Source: Paenibacillus tianmuensis (GTDB lineage: Bacteria > Bacillota > Bacilli > Paenibacillales > NBRC-103111). From it: 64,000 nucleotides of DNA. The notes beneath the pieces were generated by a model. It was not told the DNA's origin and did no database searches. It was given only the letters and a program-made list of their open reading frames with translations. The stretch spans positions 36,495 to 100,494 of the forward strand of contig NZ_FMTT01000008.1 in assembly GCF_900100345.1 (NCBI RefSeq). The letters are read 5' to 3'. Positions within the stretch are counted from its first letter, which is position 1. Each line of letters begins with the position of its first letter. The position numbers and the translations under genes were made by a program. Shown here piece after piece: positions 18,520 through 26,417 of this stretch.

Positions 18520-18549
18520 ATTATATTACATGAATCCAAGCTCCTTCAA
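18520..18549 (-). promoter_or_regulatory. Promoter of the mreBCD-minCD-rodA operon
   Basis: -35 TTGAAG (18544-18549) lies within the last codons of radC, then an 18-base spacer containing the radC stop, then a perfect -10 TATAAT (18520-18525). The transcript would have a leader of about 150 bases containing the stem TGCCGCA/TGCGGCA near 18445. Confidence 0.7.
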
Positions 18550-19215
18550 ACTCACGTAGCGCTTGTCGCCGATGACGATATGATCCAGCACGTCAATCCC
18601 GACAATTTCGCCCGCTTGGACTAATCGCTTGGTGATTTCCACGTCCTCCGGACTCGGCGTAGGGTCACCGCTCGGATGATTATGGGCACAGACGATCGAA
18701 GCGCTGCTGCGCTTGATGGCGGCCCGGAACACTTCACGGGGATGTACGATGGAGGCGTTTAAGCTGCCCATCGACAAGGTTTCCTGCCCGATGACGTGAT
18801 TTTTCGTATTTAAGAACAGGCACACAAAATGCTCTTTCTGCAAATAGCGCAAATCCTCCATCAGCAGCGCAGCGACATCCTGCGGTGAGCGAATCGTAAC
18901 CGTTTCGTTCATCGTGCTTCGCGCCAGCCTTCTCCCGAGCTCGATGCCCGCTTGAATCTGCAGCGCTTTGGCTTCGCCGATGCCTTTGATTTCGGTCAAC
19001 TGCTCCATGCTCATGTCCGTCAGCATGCGGAGACCGCCGCATTGGATAAGCAGTCGCTGGGCAACGTGAACGGCCGATTCCTTGTATGTACCCGTGCGGA
19101 GCAAAATGGCCAGCAGTTCCGCATTGCTCAGTGCTTGCGCCCCATACAACATCATGCGCTCTCTCGGTCGGTCTTCGCTGGGGACATCGCGCAAGGTCAT
19201 ATTGGGCGATTCCAT
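18526..19215 (-). CDS. radC: RadC/JAB domain protein
   Basis: A 229-residue RadC family protein. The N-terminal UPF0758 helix-hairpin-helix part (about 1-75) includes IKGIGEAKA; the C-terminal JAB/MPN metalloprotease-like domain has HNHPSGDPTPSPED with metal-binding His and Asp. The cellular role of RadC is not settled; the old link to DNA repair is not well supported. Position next to mreB is conserved in Bacillales. Confidence 0.95.
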   Translation of the reverse strand: MESPNMTLRDVPSEDRPRERMMLYGAQALSNAELLAILLRTGTYKESAVHVAQRLLIQCGGLRMLTDMSMEQLTEIKGIGEAKALQIQAGIELGRRLARSTMNETVTIRSPQDVAALLMEDLRYLQKEHFVCLFLNTKNHVIGQETLSMGSLNASIVHPREVFRAAIKRSSASIVCAHNHPSGDPTPSPEDVEITKRLVQAGEIVGIDVLDHIVIGDKRYVSLKELGFM

Positions 19216-19522
19216 GCATTCCCTTCTTTCTATGAGATGTCCGATTTCTCATTATAGCATGATGTTTTGTCAAATGACAGCGACCTGCAAAACACGACGA
19301 ATACCGGACTAATGCGCATTGGACAAGCTGTAAAACCTATATATCTCTTCGGGAAGCGGAGTCGATTTCAGTCCGCCGGATGAAGGGTACGTCCGGTTCT
19401 ACATATCGTAAGATTTGATTTGTTTTCATAGTCGAATACAATGCGAGTATCAAAATAAATGGGAGCGGTGTCTAGCTGCATGGTCAAAGAGTTGGCATAA
19501 TCAACTGACTGATTCGTTATCT
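19216..19522. other. Intergenic region between radC and maf
   Basis: This 307-base gap has no supported gene. On the plus strand, 19371-19400 resembles a shortened group II intron domain V (GCCGGATG paired with CGTCCGGTTC). Composition shifts to low GC at its maf side. Confidence 0.5.
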
Positions 19523-20104
19523 TTATAATACTTTAACATCCAATTCCTCAAGCAATTCAGACAGTAAACTCAATGACATTCCAACGACATTAAAATGATC
19601 GCCATTGATTGACTCAATAATTGTTGAACCAATGCCCTGAATTGCATACGCACCTGCTTTATCCATTGGCTCACCAGTAGCAATATAGGCACGTATTTGT
19701 TCATCAGATAATGCTTTCATTCGAACATCGGTCACTTTTGATCTTGTAATTATTCTAGACTCTCCAACGTCAATACAAGTTATCCCCGTATAGACTTGAT
19801 GAGTCTTTCCCTCAATTAGTTTTAGCATCCTAAAAGCGTCTTCTTGATCCTTGGGTTTTCCTAATACCTGTTGTGAATAGACAACGATCGTGTCAGAACC
19901 AATTACAATGGATTGACTATCTGTAACCCTTGCAGTAGATGCCTTAGCTTTTCTAAGCGATAGTTCTTCGACAATTCGATCTGGAGGCAAGTCCGTAGAA
20001 ATTGTTTCGTCAACATCGTTGGTAATAATTTCAAACGGAAGTTTTAACATTTGAATTAATTCTTGTCGTCTAGGTGAGGATGATGCAAGCACTAATGTTT
20101 TCAT
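19523..20104 (-). CDS. maf: Maf-like nucleoside triphosphate pyrophosphatase (low-GC copy)
   Basis: House-cleaning pyrophosphatase that hydrolyses dTTP, UTP or modified pyrimidine nucleotides. The 193-residue protein is complete: ASSSPRRQELI at residues 7-17, the SDTIV motif and the KAGAYAIQGIGS motif are intact. Its DNA is unlike the neighbours: 19501-19740 is about 37% GC by hand count, with A/T-ending codons, while radC and the amidase are GC-rich. Its ATG overlaps the stop of a 58-codon frame that itself starts like a Maf. I infer acquisition from a low-GC relative. Confidence 0.95.
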   Translation of the reverse strand: MKTLVLASSSPRRQELIQMLKLPFEIITNDVDETISTDLPPDRIVEELSLRKAKASTARVTDSQSIVIGSDTIVVYSQQVLGKPKDQEDAFRMLKLIEGKTHQVYTGITCIDVGESRIITRSKVTDVRMKALSDEQIRAYIATGEPMDKAGAYAIQGIGSTIIESINGDHFNVVGMSLSLLSELLEELDVKVL

Positions 20105-20277
20105 TTGGGTCCTCCAATTTTATCCACACGTTTCATCTCGGCAAGCCAAGCCGATACCTTGTATCCCTCTTTCGCAAGGTGCATTGCGCTTCCGTAAACC
20201 CCCACTTGATCGATCAGCTCCTGGCGACGCGGAAAAGATGAAGCCTGAATCAAGGTTTCGGATACCGCGAACGTCAT
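20101..20277 (-). pseudogene. Probable remnant of the ancestral maf, still an open frame of 58 codons
   Basis: The frame has an ATG behind GAGGGAG and reads TLIQASSFPRRQELIDQVGV at about residues 8-27, which closely matches the start of Maf proteins. After that the similarity stops: the next 30 residues are unrelated, and another frame of the same DNA reads RGIQGIGL, reminiscent of the Maf C-terminal IQGIG motif. The simplest reading is an old maf with an internal deletion. Its last codons form the ribosome-binding site of the low-GC maf (GGAGG) and its TGA overlaps that ATG, so it may serve as a translated leader. A genuine small gene is possible. Confidence 0.55.
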
Positions 20278-20339
20278 AAACCGCTCCCTCGTTTCGAAAG
20301 CTTGTAAAATGGAGCTTTGCCGTCCGAGTCCGCTTCGCC

Positions 20340-20582
20340 CTAAAGTTTGCGGAACAGCCAAAAGCCGGCCGCCAGCCCGACGATGCTGATCAGATTCAAC
20401 CGGATATGCAGATTCAGATCGTACCGAATGACCAACAAATCGGCCTTGGGCTGCCAGGTCAGCTCTACGGATTTGGTCAGAAAGGACAATACCGCATACG
20501 GCGACAGCAGTTGGCCGATGAGCGTTCCGGCGACGAGCCCGAGCAGCAGCATAAGGATGAACGTGAGCGTATTCTTTTTCAA
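20340..20582 (-). CDS. DUF4321-like small membrane protein
   Basis: An 80-residue protein with two hydrophobic segments (about 5-27 and 60-77) and a short polar middle. The start is a TTG at 20582 behind AAAGAGGT; frames reaching further upstream lack a site. It resembles the DUF4321 proteins found beside maf in Paenibacillus-type genomes. Function unknown. The gene ends about 60 bases before the maf remnant. Confidence 0.75.
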   Translation of the reverse strand: MKKNTLTFILMLLLGLVAGTLIGQLLSPYAVLSFLTKSVELTWQPKADLLVIRYDLNLHIRLNLISIVGLAAGFWLFRKL

Positions 20583-20759
20583 AATATAGGATACCTCTTT
20601 CGTAGAAAATGCAATCGGCCGCTTCGAAATGTCACACGTCATTATACCATAACTCACGAAGGACAAGCGGACTTATATAACTAAGGACAGCTTAACTTGA
20701 AGGAATATTTAACGCTTACAGGATGTAGAAGCCGGAACAAGGAAGGAGTGAACCGGAAG

Positions 20760-22079
20760 ATGCGAAAGCCTTGGATGCGGGCCGCTTTGCTCGCGTTCGC
20801 CCTTCTGGTGCTGCCGGGGCATGCCTCGGCTGCGAAAATTGTCGTCGATGCAGGACATGGCGGCTCCGATCCCGGGGCGATCGGGGTAAACGGCCTGAAG
20901 GAGAAAACAGTGAACCTGGACATTGCCCGTCGACTGCGTGACCTGCTTGTCCAACGAGGGTATGAGGTGGTCATGTCCCGGGACACCGACGACTATGTTT
21001 CGCTCAAGGGACGCGTCGATTTCACCAATGGACAGCAAGCCGATCTATTCGTCTCCGTTCATGCCAATTCGAATTTTAACGCGAGCACGCGCGGGGCCAT
21101 GGTGCTTTATTATGATGACACCTACCCTCAGAGCAGCTACCCCGCCAGCGAAGAGATGAAGGCGCTCACGCCGGAGAGCCGCGAGCTTGCGCAGCAGGTG
21201 CTGGACGCTTTCGTCCAAACGACGGGACTGGAGAACAAAGGACTTGTTCCCAGTGCGGTATATGTCGTACGGATGGGAACGATTCCGAGCATTCTCGTGG
21301 AGACGGCGTTTCTTTCGAACGCCGCGGATACGGAACTGTTAGCCAGTGAGTCGATGCGCCAGACGATGGCGCTCGGCATTGCCCGCGGCATTGAAGCATA
21401 CATATCGCCGCAAAGCAGCGTGTTCCCCGATCTTTGGGGACACTGGGCCCGGGACGCCGTCCTGCGGCTGAAAGCGCAAGGCGTGGTTGAAGGCACCGGC
21501 GGGCGTTTCGAGCCCGGCCGGATGATGACGAGAGCGGAGTGGGCGACGCTGCTCGGGCGGGTGTTCGACCTGCCGGCGGCGAAGCCGGAAGGGAGCGCCT
21601 GCGCCAGTAACGGCACGGTCACCGGCGGGGTTTACGGCGACGGCGGCGGGAGCTGCGGGGCCGGCGCAGGCGCGTACCGCGACGCGAGCGCAGGGCATTG
21701 GGCCTTCGCCGCCCTCGATCGGGCGGTGAAGGCCGGCGTGCTGGAGGGCTACCCCGACGGCACGCTGCGGCCCGACCAGCCCGTGACCCGGGCGGAGGCG
21801 GCGGCGATGTTTCAGCGGCTGGCGAAGGCGCCGCATGTTCCGGGCGCGCAGCCGCCGTTCCGGGACGTGAAGGCGAGCTTCTGGGCCGTGGATGCCATCG
21901 CCAGCCTGAAGCGGGCCGGCTGGATCGACGGGGTGACGGCGGAGCGCTTCGAGCCGGAACGGCTGATCACGCGTGCGGAAGCCGCCGCGCTGATTGATCG
22001 CTATATGGCGGATGCCAAGAAGCCGAAGAAAACTGCCCCAGAACCGCAAACGCCCGGACGGACCTCTACCGGCAAGTAA
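20760..22079 (+). CDS. Secreted N-acetylmuramoyl-L-alanine amidase with three SLH domains
   Basis: Cell-wall hydrolase that cuts the bond between MurNAc and L-Ala. The 439-residue protein has a signal peptide (cleavage near residue 24, after ASA), an Amidase_3 domain (about 25-215) with zinc ligands His33 in AGHGG, His in SVHANS and catalytic Glu in VETAFLSN, then three S-layer homology domains (about 220-270, 310-360, 375-425). SLH domains anchor proteins to pyruvylated wall polymer. The ATG at 20760 follows AAGGAGTGA by eight bases. A glycine-rich linker separates SLH1 and SLH2. It is a plus-strand insertion between DUF4321 and spoIIB. Confidence 0.93.
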   Translation: MRKPWMRAALLAFALLVLPGHASAAKIVVDAGHGGSDPGAIGVNGLKEKTVNLDIARRLRDLLVQRGYEVVMSRDTDDYVSLKGRVDFTNGQQADLFVSVHANSNFNASTRGAMVLYYDDTYPQSSYPASEEMKALTPESRELAQQVLDAFVQTTGLENKGLVPSAVYVVRMGTIPSILVETAFLSNAADTELLASESMRQTMALGIARGIEAYISPQSSVFPDLWGHWARDAVLRLKAQGVVEGTGGRFEPGRMMTRAEWATLLGRVFDLPAAKPEGSACASNGTVTGGVYGDGGGSCGAGAGAYRDASAGHWAFAALDRAVKAGVLEGYPDGTLRPDQPVTRAEAAAMFQRLAKAPHVPGAQPPFRDVKASFWAVDAIASLKRAGWIDGVTAERFEPERLITRAEAAALIDRYMADAKKPKKTAPEPQTPGRTSTGK

Positions 22080-22102
22080 GCAAGGTCCTTTATACCCAAC
22101 GG

Positions 22103-22143
22103 AAAAAGCCGCCGAACCGAAAACGGTCCGGACGGCTCTTTCC
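22103..22143. terminator. Shared terminator between convergent amidase and SPOR genes
   Basis: Stem AGCCG (22107-22111) with CGGCT (22133-22137), extended inside by ACCG/CGGT. A run of A on the left and T-rich sequence on the right suggest function in both directions. Confidence 0.65.
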
Positions 22144-22179
22144 CGTGCGCCTCCGTCGGCGGATTAATCCGCCTGCCGG

Positions 22180-23484
22180 TTAAGAAAGCGCGACCGCCTT
22201 GAGCAATTCCTTCTCCGCCACGATGTACTGCATGGCAGCCGTTTGCGCCTGCCACAGGAAGGCCTGAGAAGGGTTCTTCTTGTATTCCTCAAATGATGCC
22301 ACGGCCGTATTCAAGGAATTGTTCATCTTGGGCAGTGCCTTCTTCCCGGCTTCGCCCAGACCATCACTGACGGTGGCAGCCGTCTGGGACCAGCTTTGAT
22401 GCGTCGTCTTGATCGACTGCAGCACCTTATCGTCAAGCGCTTCCGGTTTGGCGTCGGCCGCATGACTGATCGTTTGTGCCGCGATGAGCTTCACGAGCTT
22501 ATCCCCTTGCGCAATATAATTGGAAAACACATCGGCTTGCTTGCCGTTCCATTTGATTTTCGTCACCGCTGGCAAATCGAGTGTTTTGACAATCACCTCG
22601 ATGTTTTTTTGCTGATAGGCTTGCGACAACCCCAGGGCTTCGTCCCGGGTTCCGGCCATTCCCACATAGACGGGGTGCTTGTCACCCTCATCTACCGCTC
22701 CTGCCAGTCCTTTCTTGCGAAAATCCGCAGCCGCGGCCTCCGCTCCTTGCGCGCTGCTGAATACCCCGCCTTGCAGAACGGCATACGATTTCGCCGGGAT
22801 CTGCACCGCCACGCCGATCGCAGAACCGCTCGCCGGGGCTGCCGAACCCTCAGCGCCCGTTTTACCGGTCGTCTCCCCTGTGGAAGCCGTCCCGCCGGCC
22901 CCGGCTCCCTTCGTCCCCTGTTGGGCTGTTGTCATGCTGCCTGGAGACGTTGTTTTGCCGGAGTCCGTACCGCCCGAAAACATCGACAAGACTAAAAAAC
23001 CGAAGGCGACGCCCGTCACCACCGCACCGGCGACGGAAGCGGTAATGCGAATCCAAGAGCCGTTGCCGTGGGTTCTCCTGAAATAGGCCGATTCCTCCTG
23101 TGTATAAGGCCGGTGCGTTCGCTCCATGCCGCTGGTCGAAACCGGCCGCTCGACGTAACCCGTTTCCGGATCGAACGACCGGCCGCCGCCCGATTCGCGA
23201 ATCAATTGTTCCACGCGGTGCGTCTCAGTCTCAAAAGAGCTCTGCCAACCGCCAAAATCGGTCGTGTATTCGTTAAGCGCAGGTCCGGTCCACATCGATC
23301 CTCTTATTTTTCCGTTCTCTACCGGCGGCTTGTCCGACTCCTTGCGGCTTTCGTCAGCCGGTTGCTCCACGACGGTATATTCTTCCGCTCGAAGGGGGAT
23401 GACCTGCGACCCGCTCCCCGTATCCTGCCGTTCTTGCCGCTGCCCGTCCTTGTGGAAACGAAACGTCATCTTGGTCTTGTTCAT
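22180..23484 (-). CDS. SPOR-domain membrane protein, SpoIIB-like
   Basis: A 434-residue protein with a charged cytoplasmic N-terminus, one membrane helix (about 148-168), a Gly/Thr/Ser-rich linker and an extracellular SPOR-like domain (about 225-300, starting at SYAVLQGGVFSS). SPOR domains bind denuded glycan at septa. B. subtilis has spoIIB, a SPOR protein of septal thinning and engulfment, between comC-folC and maf, so the position fits. The C-terminal 130 residues are helical and not recognised. Sequence similarity to SpoIIB beyond the architecture cannot be judged here. Confidence 0.78.
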   Translation of the reverse strand: MNKTKMTFRFHKDGQRQERQDTGSGSQVIPLRAEEYTVVEQPADESRKESDKPPVENGKIRGSMWTGPALNEYTTDFGGWQSSFETETHRVEQLIRESGGGRSFDPETGYVERPVSTSGMERTHRPYTQEESAYFRRTHGNGSWIRITASVAGAVVTGVAFGFLVLSMFSGGTDSGKTTSPGSMTTAQQGTKGAGAGGTASTGETTGKTGAEGSAAPASGSAIGVAVQIPAKSYAVLQGGVFSSAQGAEAAAADFRKKGLAGAVDEGDKHPVYVGMAGTRDEALGLSQAYQQKNIEVIVKTLDLPAVTKIKWNGKQADVFSNYIAQGDKLVKLIAAQTISHAADAKPEALDDKVLQSIKTTHQSWSQTAATVSDGLGEAGKKALPKMNNSLNTAVASFEEYKKNPSQAFLWQAQTAAMQYIVAEKELLKAVALS

Positions 23485-23589
23485 TGCGCCAACTCTCCCT
23501 TGTCCATATTCGTATTACTAGACTATGAGAATCGGTCCGCAAATAGAACCGCAGTCAACGCAGACAGCCAATTCGCGGTCCCATGCAAA

Positions 23590-23631
23590 AAAACCCCAGC
23601 TTCGCCGCTTGAACGGCGTTCCGGGGGTTTT
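23590..23631 (-). terminator. Terminator after murC
   Basis: Outer stem AACCCC (23592-23597) with GGGGTT (23624-23629) around an inner CGCCG/CGGCG hairpin; on the minus strand seven T follow. Confidence 0.88.
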
Positions 23632-23643
23632 CGTTTCCTACTG

Positions 23644-25035
23644 CTAAGCCAAGCGTTCCGTCAATGCCTCGGCAAGACCGGCCGCCGCTTTCCATATGTC
23701 TCCTGCGCCCATCGTAATCACCAAATCTCCGGGGCGCACCGACTTCAGCAAATAGGTCTGCACCTGCTCCTTGGTCGGGACATAGCGCACGTTGGCATTG
23801 CTGTTCTGACGAATCAGCTCGACGAGCCTCGCCGAATCGATGCCTTCAATCTGCTTCTCGCCCGCCGGCGAATAGATGTCGGTAATGATCACTTCGTCCG
23901 CCTCGGGAAACGCGCGGCTGAACTGCTCGAACAAAAAGTACGTCCTCGTGTACCGCTGAGGCTGAAATACGGCGACAATCCGTTTGCCGGTCGCCTTCGC
24001 CGCTTGGATCGTCGCTTCGATTTCGGTCGGATGGTGCGCATAGTCGTCGATCACCAAAATATCGTCGACTTCTCCGAGCACCTGGAAACGCCGCTTGGCC
24101 CCCCGAAACTCGGTAATCGCTTCCGCGATCCGGTCGAAGGATAGCCCCGCTTCCATGCAAGTAATCAGCGTAGCGAGCGCATTGTAGACGTTGTGCTTGC
24201 CTGGTACGGACAGATGAATCGTTCCGAGCGTCTCGGCGCCGCGCATGACATCGAACGATACTTTACGGTCGCCAAGAACGATGTTCCGAGCCGTAAAATC
24301 CGCTTCCGTTTCAATCGCATACGTGAGGACCTCGCTATTCACGCTGGAGATCATCTCTTTCAAGTATTGGTCGTCCAAGCAAACGACGGCCTTGCCGTCC
24401 TCTTTCACCTGACTCAAATATTGCGCATAGGCTTTTTTCAAATTTTCAAAATTGCCGTCGTAGTTTTCCAGATGATCCGCTTCAATATTGTTTACCAAGG
24501 CGATGGCAGGCTGGTACTGCAAAAACGAACCGTCGCTCTCGTCCGCTTCCGCGACGACCCAATCGCCTTTGCCCGCCTTGGCGTTGCTTCCCACGTTCAT
24601 AATTTCCCCGCCGATAATGAAGGTCGGGTCCGAGCCGCAGCGCTCAAGTACGAGCGCAATCATCGACGACGTGGTCGTCTTTCCGTGCGCGCCCGCAACC
24701 GCGATGCCTTTTTTGGCGCTCATCAGTCTCGCCAGCATTTGTGAACGGTGCAGAATCGGAATGTTCAGTTCCTCCGCCGCCACCATTTCGACATTATCCT
24801 TGGCCAAAGCCGTGGAATACACGACGACGTCCGCGCCTTTCACATTTTGCGCCTTGTGCCCGATGAACACTTGCGCCCCTTTGGCCGCAAGCTTCTCTGT
24901 CAGCTCCTGCTGCGCCAAATCAGATCCCGAAACTTGGTAACCCATTTCCAGCATCACCTTGGCAATGGCACTCATGCCGTACCCGCCGATGCCGATAAAA
25001 TGGATATGCTCCGATGTATTCACGCCTGCGTTCAC
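23644..25035 (-). CDS. murC: UDP-N-acetylmuramate--L-alanine ligase
   Basis: First amino acid-adding ligase of peptidoglycan precursor synthesis, cytoplasmic. The 463-residue protein shows the N-terminal UDP-binding HFIGIGGYGMSAIA, the ATP loop GAHGKTTTSSM (about 115-125), ENYDGNFE and the DDYAHHPTEI motif. The GTG at 25035 overlaps the folC stop as GTGA; a second GTG at 25023 is an equally possible start. Downstream a terminator closes the valS-folC-murC run. murC is not at this place in B. subtilis. Confidence 0.96.
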   Translation of the reverse strand: MNAGVNTSEHIHFIGIGGYGMSAIAKVMLEMGYQVSGSDLAQQELTEKLAAKGAQVFIGHKAQNVKGADVVVYSTALAKDNVEMVAAEELNIPILHRSQMLARLMSAKKGIAVAGAHGKTTTSSMIALVLERCGSDPTFIIGGEIMNVGSNAKAGKGDWVVAEADESDGSFLQYQPAIALVNNIEADHLENYDGNFENLKKAYAQYLSQVKEDGKAVVCLDDQYLKEMISSVNSEVLTYAIETEADFTARNIVLGDRKVSFDVMRGAETLGTIHLSVPGKHNVYNALATLITCMEAGLSFDRIAEAITEFRGAKRRFQVLGEVDDILVIDDYAHHPTEIEATIQAAKATGKRIVAVFQPQRYTRTYFLFEQFSRAFPEADEVIITDIYSPAGEKQIEGIDSARLVELIRQNSNANVRYVPTKEQVQTYLLKSVRPGDLVITMGAGDIWKAAAGLAEALTERLA

Positions 25036-26411
25036 CAGCCTTTTTCAGAATCGGATTGATGCTTGATCCAGGAACGGACGTCCCCTATTAGATATAACGT
25101 GCCGGAGACGACAGCCAGGTCGTCCTGTGTCGTCAAGCGTTTAAGCTTCTCCAGCCCCGTCTTCCAGTCGGGTTCCACGATCACTTCTACGTCGTGCCTC
25201 CCGCACTCCGCCAGAAGCGATTTGGCAAGTCCGGCCAGATCCTCGGCAGCGGTCTTTTTCAGCCAATTCGGCTCGGTTAGGATAAGCGTATCCACTATTG
25301 GTAGTATATGCCTCAAATAGCCCGTATGATTCTTGTTCGTCAACATTCCCATCATAAAATGGAGCCTATTGTACGAATATGTTCCCTTCAGCGCAGCGGC
25401 AAGCGACTCGGCCCCCTCGGGGTTGTGCGCGCCGTCGATCAAAATGCGCGGTTCCTGCGATACCATCTCCAGCCGCCCCGGCCACTGCGTCGCTTTCATG
25501 GCGCGAAGCAAATCCTCGTCTTCCACGATCAGCGCATAATATTGCCGCAGCACCTCAAGCGTCATGAGCGCCACCGCCGCGTTTTTCAACTGGTGCGGGC
25601 CGTTCATGGAGATGGCGACGTCCGGAAGGTCCCGGAACGTGTCGGTAAACCGAAACGTCTGCTCGTTTTCTTTGGTTGAGATCGTTTCATAACGGAACTC
25701 CCGGTCCAGCAAATAAAGCGTACTATTCTTGGCTTTCGCCGCTTCCTCGACGACCCGAACGACCTCCGGCTGCTCCACCGCGCTGACGACCGGGACGCCT
25801 GCCTTAATAATGGCCGCTTTCTCGGCCGCGATTTTCTCCAGCGTATCGCCAAGAAACTCCATATGGTCATGACCGATATTCGTAATGACGGAGACAAGCG
25901 GCGTCACGATATTCGTCGAATCCAACCGTCCGCCGAGCCCCGTTTCCCAGACGACAAAGTCGGGATAAGCGGTGCGGGCAAAATACTCGATCGCAACCAC
26001 GGTCGAGATCTCGAACATCGACGGCTGCCCAAACTCCTCCGCAACCTGATCGACGAGCGGCTTGACTTTATTGATCACCTTCAGGAGGTCTTCATCCGGG
26101 ATATTGACCCCATTGAGACGAATGCGCTCATTGTAGCTTTCAATGTAAGGAGAAGTAAACGTCCCGACGTCGTAGCCGCATGCGCGGATGACTTCAGTCA
26201 AATAGGCGCAAACCGAACCCTTGCCGTTCGTACCGGCGACATGAATAAACTTGAGACGCCGGTGAGGATGGTCGAGCAGCTCCATGAGCCGCTCCATCCG
26301 TTCCAGCCCCGGCTTGATTCCCGCCAAAGGAATAAACCGGACAACCCAGTCGATCGCTTCCCGGGCCGTCCGGAACGGCCCTTCGTTAACGCTTAGCTGT
26401 GCTTCGCTCAT
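25032..26411 (-). CDS. folC: Folylpolyglutamate synthase / dihydrofolate synthase
   Basis: Adds glutamate to dihydropteroate or folates using ATP. The 459-residue Mur-ligase relative has the P-loop VAGTNGKGSVCAYL (about 60-73), the SPYIESYNERIRLNG region, TNIGHDHMEFLG and DGAHNPEG. It begins seven bases after valS and is coupled to murC by a four-base overlap. The folC-valS neighbourhood is conserved in Bacillales. Confidence 0.96.
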   Translation of the reverse strand: MSEAQLSVNEGPFRTAREAIDWVVRFIPLAGIKPGLERMERLMELLDHPHRRLKFIHVAGTNGKGSVCAYLTEVIRACGYDVGTFTSPYIESYNERIRLNGVNIPDEDLLKVINKVKPLVDQVAEEFGQPSMFEISTVVAIEYFARTAYPDFVVWETGLGGRLDSTNIVTPLVSVITNIGHDHMEFLGDTLEKIAAEKAAIIKAGVPVVSAVEQPEVVRVVEEAAKAKNSTLYLLDREFRYETISTKENEQTFRFTDTFRDLPDVAISMNGPHQLKNAAVALMTLEVLRQYYALIVEDEDLLRAMKATQWPGRLEMVSQEPRILIDGAHNPEGAESLAAALKGTYSYNRLHFMMGMLTNKNHTGYLRHILPIVDTLILTEPNWLKKTAAEDLAGLAKSLLAECGRHDVEVIVEPDWKTGLEKLKRLTTQDDLAVVSGTLYLIGDVRSWIKHQSDSEKGW

Positions 26412-26417
26412 GATGCC

